NCBI GenBank assembly: GCA_029448655.1
Contig: JACCLO010000044.1
Location: forward strand, 28,915 to 92,914
Direction of reading: 5' to 3'
DNA length: 64,000 nt
DNA from: Wolfiporia cocos
Taxonomy: Eukaryota; Basidiomycota; Agaricomycetes; Polyporales; Phaeolaceae
Shown here: one piece after another, positions 58,301 through 64,000 of the stretch
Position numbering within the stretch: position 1 is the stretch's first letter
Layout of the letters: the number at the start of each line of letters is the position of its first letter
The notes under the pieces: model-generated
Database searches by the model: none
The model's input: only the letters and a program-made list of their open reading frames with translations
Told to the model about the DNA's origin: nothing
Translations under genes and position numbers: made by a program

Positions 58301-59107
58301 CAAACATGGAATGGGTGGACCTCTTGAATGAGATGCTGCCCACCAGCTCCAAGTTTCGAGCAGTCTCGGGATCTATCATCATGCTGCCTTCTACTTGTAC
58401 ATATCGTATGAGGAGCGAAGAAGGAGCAAAGCGTAAATTGAGCTTCGACTCTGCATACTCGAATAGCGCGCTAGCTGCAGAGAGCGCGTAATACCTATTA
58501 ATGTTGTTCAGTATAGTCGCAAGGTTTCGGACGCATATACCCACTTGCTGGACACCGCGACAAGAGTTGCAGGCCGCTCATCGTCATCAACTATCAGCTG
58601 GTTGACAAAGGCAAGTCCTGCGTTTACAGTTGCAACGCGAAGCATGTGCTCAGTAGTCATATTGCTCACCAGCATCATCGTTCCAGTATTTTCTCATCAC
58701 TGGATCGACTGTGGCATCAAACTCTTCGATCATGCACTGCACTAGGACCGAAGTCGACGAGGCTTTCTTTCCTCCAGATGCCATAGGTGTATCTATCAGA
58801 GATAAAAAGGTGTTTGGGACCAGAATAATGGATGGAGAATGCAGATGAAGCTGATGCAGCGTCTTGACATATGTGGGACTGTCCACGAGCTGCGGACCAT
58901 CATATTGAGCGATGATTCAGTACGAGCTGACTACATGCGCACCTGGATAAGGGAAACCCTCCCGGTATCCTTGTCCAATGCAGCAAGGCCGACTTCACGT
59001 GACACTCCGCGCCCTTCCAGGACATAGCTGGCCTCGTGCCTGGATGATGCGGCGGTCTGGGGTCGGGCGGTAGCCGGACGCGACTGGGCTGCCCAGCCGC
59101 GTGACAT
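55360..59107 (-). CDS. MSH4: MSH4, meiotic MutS homologue, multi-exon
   Basis: MSH4 pairs with MSH5 to stabilise crossover intermediates in meiosis; it lacks the mismatch-recognition domain of repair MutS proteins. Start ATG at 59107 (MSRGWAAQSRPATARP), then ASYVLEGRGVSREVGLAALD, DSPTYVKTLHQLHLHSPS, YYALSAASALFEYAESKL, DPETARNLELVGSIS, LLNHTYTAMGARLLRAN, and VQAAGTLVPNDVYC. The ATPase core has Walker A GPNMLGKSIYLRQ (through an 8-nt exon), GCFVPAEYGSFR, TRLSNDDDIEKSLSTFASEM, Walker B SLILIDEVGRGTSPREEVG, and FFATHFSEL. The end is HYGLDLARLADLPNDVL and FQKEIMQVLRDTM, stop at 55362-55360. Introns of about 50-60 nt with GT-AG borders fit throughout. The usual GKST is GKSI. It appears intact. Confidence 0.9.
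56619..56626 (-). other. 8-nt micro-exon in MSH4 Walker A
   Basis: Upstream exon ends GGG-CCG-AA at 56682. Intron 56681-56627 (55 nt) runs GTTCGT to GCAG. The micro-exon is CATGTTAG. Intron 56618-56567 (52 nt) runs GTACGC to ATAG. The next exon starts GC-AAG-AGC. Splicing gives GPNMLGKS; without the micro-exon the frame is broken. Confidence 0.75.
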
Positions 59108-59387
59108 CGCCGTAGCGGGGTGGGATGAGGCAGGGCGTGCAAAGCCAGGAAAATATGGGACGAGCGTAGCGATCCAGCGAAAAGGAAAAGGCGCGAGACC
59201 GAGGGCGACGACAAATGACGGCGGGTTTGAGTCCCCGCATGCGATCGATCGACGAGCGGTGCCGAATCTCGGGACATCCTAATAAGGGATCTCAATTGTG
59301 CGTACAGGGCAGGTCTGAAACGAATACAATACGAGACTCGAGCAACGGGAGGACGTACAGGATTGTGAAAGTTAGTTACATGTGTTA
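59108..59387. promoter_or_regulatory. probable bidirectional intergenic region
   Basis: About 280 bp separate the MSH4 start on the minus strand from plus-strand coding text. It is GC-rich at the MSH4 side; no clear TATA box is seen. Divergent arrangement is inferred from both flanks. Confidence 0.35.
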
Positions 59388-61600
59388 TCACGCCCACACC
59401 GTCCGCCCTATGCCTTAATTACTGCGTCTGTGTCCATCTTGTCTTCATCCCGCCGCGGTGACAGCGTTGCGGTGCTCGCTCCTCTCGACGTGGTCCCGCT
59501 GAACACGAAGCAGCACGCGGCGCTATCGGGCTGGGACACGCTCCGTGGCCCACGGCGCGTGCTCTACGCCTTGCAGTCAGGTGTCCTGCGTCCCGTTTGC
59601 CGCGATCGGTCCCGCATATATAGTAACTCTTCATATGCACTCGCACTCACCCCCTGGAAGCATCCCTCGCACACGTAGTCTCGCCGACCGTCACGACGCT
59701 GCCCGCGATACACCTCTCCACGTCCTTCCCCTGCGCCCGGGCGCCACACGACGCAAACGGGCAGGCAGACTGGGAGGAGGACGTATCTGCGCTCTTTCAG
59801 TAGGCTGGAATGGCATGCCTACACGCACAGCGGTGAGCTGCGCCATCTCCCTTTCACACGCCGATCTCACCTCACTCACTCGGCCGCGGCAGGCCGCACG
59901 CTGGCGACGCTACCGACCCTTACGTTGCCGTCTACGCGCCGCCCGCGCCGGCGTCCGTCGCAGACGCGGTGCACGTCCGGTGGACCGGCCTCCTCCACAC
60001 GCCGTTTGTGACTGACGTCGCGACCGCGCTCATGTTCATCCCCTTCCCTTCCAATCCCTGCCCTCTCATAGCGGCTCGGTGCTGATTTATTGATATGGTA
60101 ACTCCGGGCGCCGGGCGCCGGCCACACTTGCTGCTGTGACCGTGCACGGCGTCCCGACTGTGCCTGCGGCGTATGTTCATGCTGATACTAAGAGGACGGT
60201 GCCGCTCGCGCCGTGGGCGGGGTCAGAGGACACGTGATGCTTGCTCCTTGGGAGGAACGAGGAGGGCCGGGAGGAGGAGGACGTGTGGACGCTGGCGGAG
60301 ACTAGTGTGGGAAAATGGGACGAGCTGGTGGGTGGGTGATCGAATCCTCCTCCGAACCCCGGCCATAGGTTTCGACACTGATCGCAATATTGGTCTCCCA
60401 CTCGAAGCTCAAGCGCTCACTATCCTCGCCAATCGAGACGTCATCCTCGAAGACTTCGAGCAGGTGCGGCACTATTTCACGACGCCCCAGCTTCGCAGGT
60501 ACCTCCTCTTCGATCAAATGCTTCGCGCCGGTCCGATCGACCTCGGGGAGTTCGCGCTGCCGGGTGGCTACGAAGCTTTACGGTCGCTATGGGCAGAGGA
60601 TCTACGGTGCCCTCACCAGTTCTCGGAGTATGACTCCACTGCCAACACGACGATCGTTCACGGGCAGCCACTTCCCCCTGGGTTCTTCGATCCGCCGACT
60701 ACCCCTCACGCCGAGGACAGGGACGCACTCACACCAGTGCAGATCGCTACGTGTGCCGGGCCAGCTGTGTTGATTTCTTTTGCACACTCGTCTCGTTGCT
60801 GTCAGAGCTGAAAATAACAACGATTCTCGGAGACCGGCTCGACCCTTCGAGCATCAAGGCTGGTAAGACAACTCCAGGCTCCGACGGCAAAGAAGAGCGT
60901 GTTGTTCGAACACTTGGCAGGCGCGAGATCAGCGCCGAGCTCATTGTACGCATCCTCACTTTTTTGAGAATCAGCATCATGTACTCATGCTATTTTAAGC
61001 TACTTTGCACTGGTCAGAAATCTATTACCGATCTTGTCGCACGGGCAATTTCAGATGCAGTTATACTCGATGGATCGAAGAAAGACTCATACGTGTCAAG
61101 CGAACAATGCAGGTCGCTGTCCCAAGTAATCCCGCTGCGCCCGACATGCTAGTAGATTCTGCCACGGAGGGTGGTGATGAACATTTGCACGTACCACATC
61201 CGCACTTATTCGCTAGGGATCAAGCAGACTCGTCAAACGACGACTTCGAGCAATTTACGCCTGGCCCTCCGATGATCAAGACTACGCTCTGTCTCGTGAG
61301 CAACCCCCCCTCCCTCCTTTCCTAGTTGCTGTTTGGTGCCTCATAAGACTTCATTTATAGACTAAACAGCTATATGAGGTTGACGGAGAAGTGGGCGCGA
61401 AGATGGATGGGATGCCGGACTTGGAGGCGCATCGGATGTGGCAGTTCTATGGCGTTGAGACCGACGGAGACAAGATGTATGAGTGATTGGCTCTCGTATG
61501 CATTGTTCGGACATTCTTGTCACTCTACGCCAGCTTTGGTTATGCTTCTTTCTTGTCTTGTACCATTATCGCATACCTCGCCCTGAAGACAAACGAGCGG
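59388..61600 (+). CDS. unrecognised multi-exon gene
   Basis: Coding-like blocks on the plus strand include DSVAVLAPLDVVPLNTKQHA and LRGPRRVLYALQSG (59440-59580), TLPAIHLSTSFPCARAPHDA and QADWEEDVSALFQ (about 59690-59790), VPTVPAAYVHADTKRTVPLA (60150-60215), EEDVWTLAETSVGKWDELVG (60270-60340), a longer block EAQALTILANRDVILEDFEQ..RCPHQFSEYDST (60400-60650) and YEVDGEVGAKMDGMPDLEAH (61370-61480). They are in different frames, consistent with short introns. I recognise no domain; start and end are approximate and more than one gene is possible. Confidence 0.45.
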
Positions 61601-61856
61601 CAAGGGTGGCTACTTTCTGCTAATGAGAAATATCATATACCATACATATACCAGCTATGTTTGAAGCGTCCGCAGAAGCACAAGCTTGTATTCTGGACAA
61701 CGTCGGCTCGAATCGGCGTCTTAATTCAGAGATGTCTAGTAGCGCGTGCGTTGCGTCGCGTCACGTATTTGTGATGGATGTGACACTACGCGTTTCCGCG
61801 TCGCGCCTTGTTCTTGACAGCCATACTAGTTACTCCTTGTACACCCACCACTTGAA

Positions 61857-64000
61857 ATGTCTGCCTCCGATTCTCCTTTCAAATTGCTGCAGCAGACTAT
61901 CTCAAAATCTCGCGCCAAGAATAGCAAAAGTCTAGCAGAGGCCCTCGAGAAGGTGTCCTCCCACCTCGTCTTACTCGTAAGGCAGCTATTTGGGGCTCAG
62001 TGGATGTCTGTTCATCATCATATAGAATTTATCCACGATATCCGAGCAAGCATCCAAAGTGTTATCTCAGTGTCTGCGCAGGCCCCTTCTTCCCATATAC
62101 TCTGCTTTTCCGCAGCCTGCCCTTGAAGCCGCTGCCGCGATTTTCTACAAGGTCTATCACGAGAAGGTTCTCCCAACTCTTAGAAAGCAGCAGAATGAGC
62201 AACAGGGGTTATGGGAAGGAGTGCTCAACTCTCTCTTGTCCGGTGTTCTCGTATGCTTTAGTTCGATGTTTACGCTTTGTCCGGGAAGCTGACTATGTCC
62301 AGGATTTTCTCGATGAAAGTGAAAACGGTAATCTCCATCCCCATTCCCTTCTTCAGATGGGCTCATGGGTGCGCTAGACAAAGGCAAAAGTAGCAAAGCA
62401 AAGGACGTCATAGCAGCCACGCTTTTTCCCAATCTATGCGACATATGTTTCTCACCAACTGCTCCGATGATAAGTACTGGTTTACGATGCACTGTACGGT
62501 CTCTTACACCTTTATTTATGCGCCAAACTTACACTCATTTCGACATTACCAGGCATATACTCTTCTCGCCGATTCTGCTGCGATGCATCACGCCAATCAA
62601 CACACGCTTCGTGACGACCAAATCCTTGGAGGGTGAGCCTGATTCCATTTTACCTTACTATGCCGCATACCATTTCTTGTGCGTAGTCGTCGCCTCGGAG
62701 CCACCATCTGGCGCACCAAAGGTAAGCTCTCTCGAAGCAGCGTCATGTCAGATTCCGATACCATGATCCAGATTTCCTTCCTCTGGAGAGCTTGTTGACG
62801 CTATTTGCGCGTCTATTGCCTTCAACGAAGGGGGCTGCCTCCGGTCGCGCAAACCGTACTGCATTCATCCAGTCTGTGTTCAGCAAGTCGTCTCCCCCGG
62901 AAACCACCAGCATCGGACAAAAAGGTCACGGGGCTGCTTGAGAACGTGCCCTCGGAGGACTGGGACGTGACCTCACGGAAGATTGCCGAAGCACTGGCTG
63001 CTGGCGACCGGACTTTGTGAGTAACTTAAGCTGCCGTATTATCACGCTGACCGGCGCCATATAGCCCGCAGCCTTTTGCGATAGAAGAAGTCTGTGCCTG
63101 TGGGCAAACACAACGATGCGATAGGCTATATGTCGATCCCAAGGCAATACTCGTGAACATGCTCATAGAAGTGTGCCTTTTGACCTTATTCGATGTCCGT
63201 CATACGGCGAGCTGATTATATGTTCATACATCGATACAGGATAACCAATATGAATCCCTGACAATCTCATACACTTCCATACACAAAATAGATATCCTGC
63301 GCGAGCGTTCTGGCGAGGAGAGGGTCGGCGCGCAGGTGCAAATTGTCATGTGCAGTCCTCCTATTCTCGGAGGAGAACCGATAACCTCTGGCATAGACGA
63401 AAGCGGCCCAGTTGTAACGTTTACTCTTACGAGCGGCGATCTGGACAGATTCGCAAATGCGTTGCGCGACAGAGGTCAAGTAAGAAAGCGTAGCTTATAC
63501 TTTCTATCTGGTTTGCGAGTGCTGACACGGTATCGTAATGCAGGGACAGAAGTATAGAGAGATACTCCCACCGAAGCTATCACTAGCGACGTCGCCACTG
63601 GTTTTAGATTTTGACACCCAGGGCAAGCCGATGAAACAACTAAGCCAATCCGAGGTGCGCTAAATTGATCGCATTCTTCCATGACTGATCTCCACTCACT
63701 AGAGGATTGAGAAAGTCCAACAATGTGAGTATCACACAATCCATAGCATCCGCGCTCATCAACACTGTCAACTTTCCGCTAGTCTACAATACCAACCAAA
63801 GCAGTGACGAACTCAGCTGCGGATCAGACCTTGATAACGCGACTAGTTCGAGATCTTCTGCTATCGACGAACGTCAGTCTATGAAATCTACGCCCCATAT
63901 GCGTTCGAAAAATGTCCGAAGAGAAGCCTTTGGCGCAAGCGATGAGGAACTATGTGATCCATCTGACGTCGACTCGGTTCTGCTGGCCCCGCCTCAACGT
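61857..64000 (+). CDS. unrecognised multi-exon gene, runs off right edge
   Basis: Possible start at 61857 (MSASDSPFKLLQQTISKSRA). Further blocks are ALEAAAAIFYKVYHEKVLPT (62115-62175), YTLLADSAAMHHANQHTLRD (62550-62620), VPSEDWDVTSRKIAEALAAG (62945-63005), PQPFAIEEVCACGQTQRCDR (63066-63125), SGPVVTFTLTSGDLDRFANA (63400-63460), LPPKLSLATSPLVLDFDTQG (63567-63625), LSQSERIEKVQQ and an acidic tail SSDELSCGSDLDNATSS. Introns with GTGAGT/GTAACT donors fit between them. Helical, repeat-like N-terminal part; no family recognised. It may continue the preceding gene. Confidence 0.45.

Overview
This is a 64-kb piece of a repeat-rich filamentous fungal genome, almost certainly a basidiomycete (Agaricomycetes-like). 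Supporting signs are genes split by many 50-60 bp GT-AG introns, a basidiomycete-style adenylate-forming (NRPS-like) enzyme, a Mutator-like transposase, Ty3/gypsy elements of which one carries a chromodomain, and no bacterial features.

The left two thirds (about 1-44.4 kb) is a transposon graveyard. A minus-strand Ty3/gypsy element (1-5937, running off the left edge) has gag, then pol in the order protease, dUTPase, reverse transcriptase, RNase H, integrase. It abuts a hAT-like non-autonomous element (5986-7734) that carries a solo LTR. A second, plus-strand gypsy element lies between 12778 and 32827 and also has a dUTPase, but at the far C-terminal end after integrase and chromodomain. It is broken by three nested insertions in its coding part: an 11-kb LTR-internal-LTR-internal-LTR tandem of a non-coding element (15107-26115), a solo LTR (26203-27097), and a 1.9-kb mini LTR element (27451-29339). 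Its own 3' LTR carries another solo LTR (31768-32640). From 33 to 44 kb there is a dense set of solo and nested LTRs, most with exact 5-bp target duplications, a decayed Mutator-like transposase (about 36.57-38.46 kb), two more hAT-like copies elsewhere (9874-10499, 42063-42921), and a small miniature LTR family.

Most LTRs share one design: TGTCAC..GTGTCA ends, a TATA box, and just downstream a palindrome with a conserved CTTAC-type loop and changing arms. In two elements the primer binding site is the reverse complement of the predicted transcript start, as in self-priming Tf1-type elements.

The right third (about 44.4-64 kb) is gene-like: an HpcH/HpaI-aldolase pseudogene and a truncated, frameshifted adenylate-forming enzyme (both minus), a poorly resolved stretch with a Lunapark-type zinc-ribbon remnant, a small two-exon plus-strand gene, a probable 2OG-Fe(II)/AlkB-like gene (minus), a well-preserved meiotic mismatch-repair homologue MSH4 (55360-59107, minus) that contains an 8-nt micro-exon inside its Walker A motif, and one or two unrecognised multi-exon plus-strand genes reaching the right edge.
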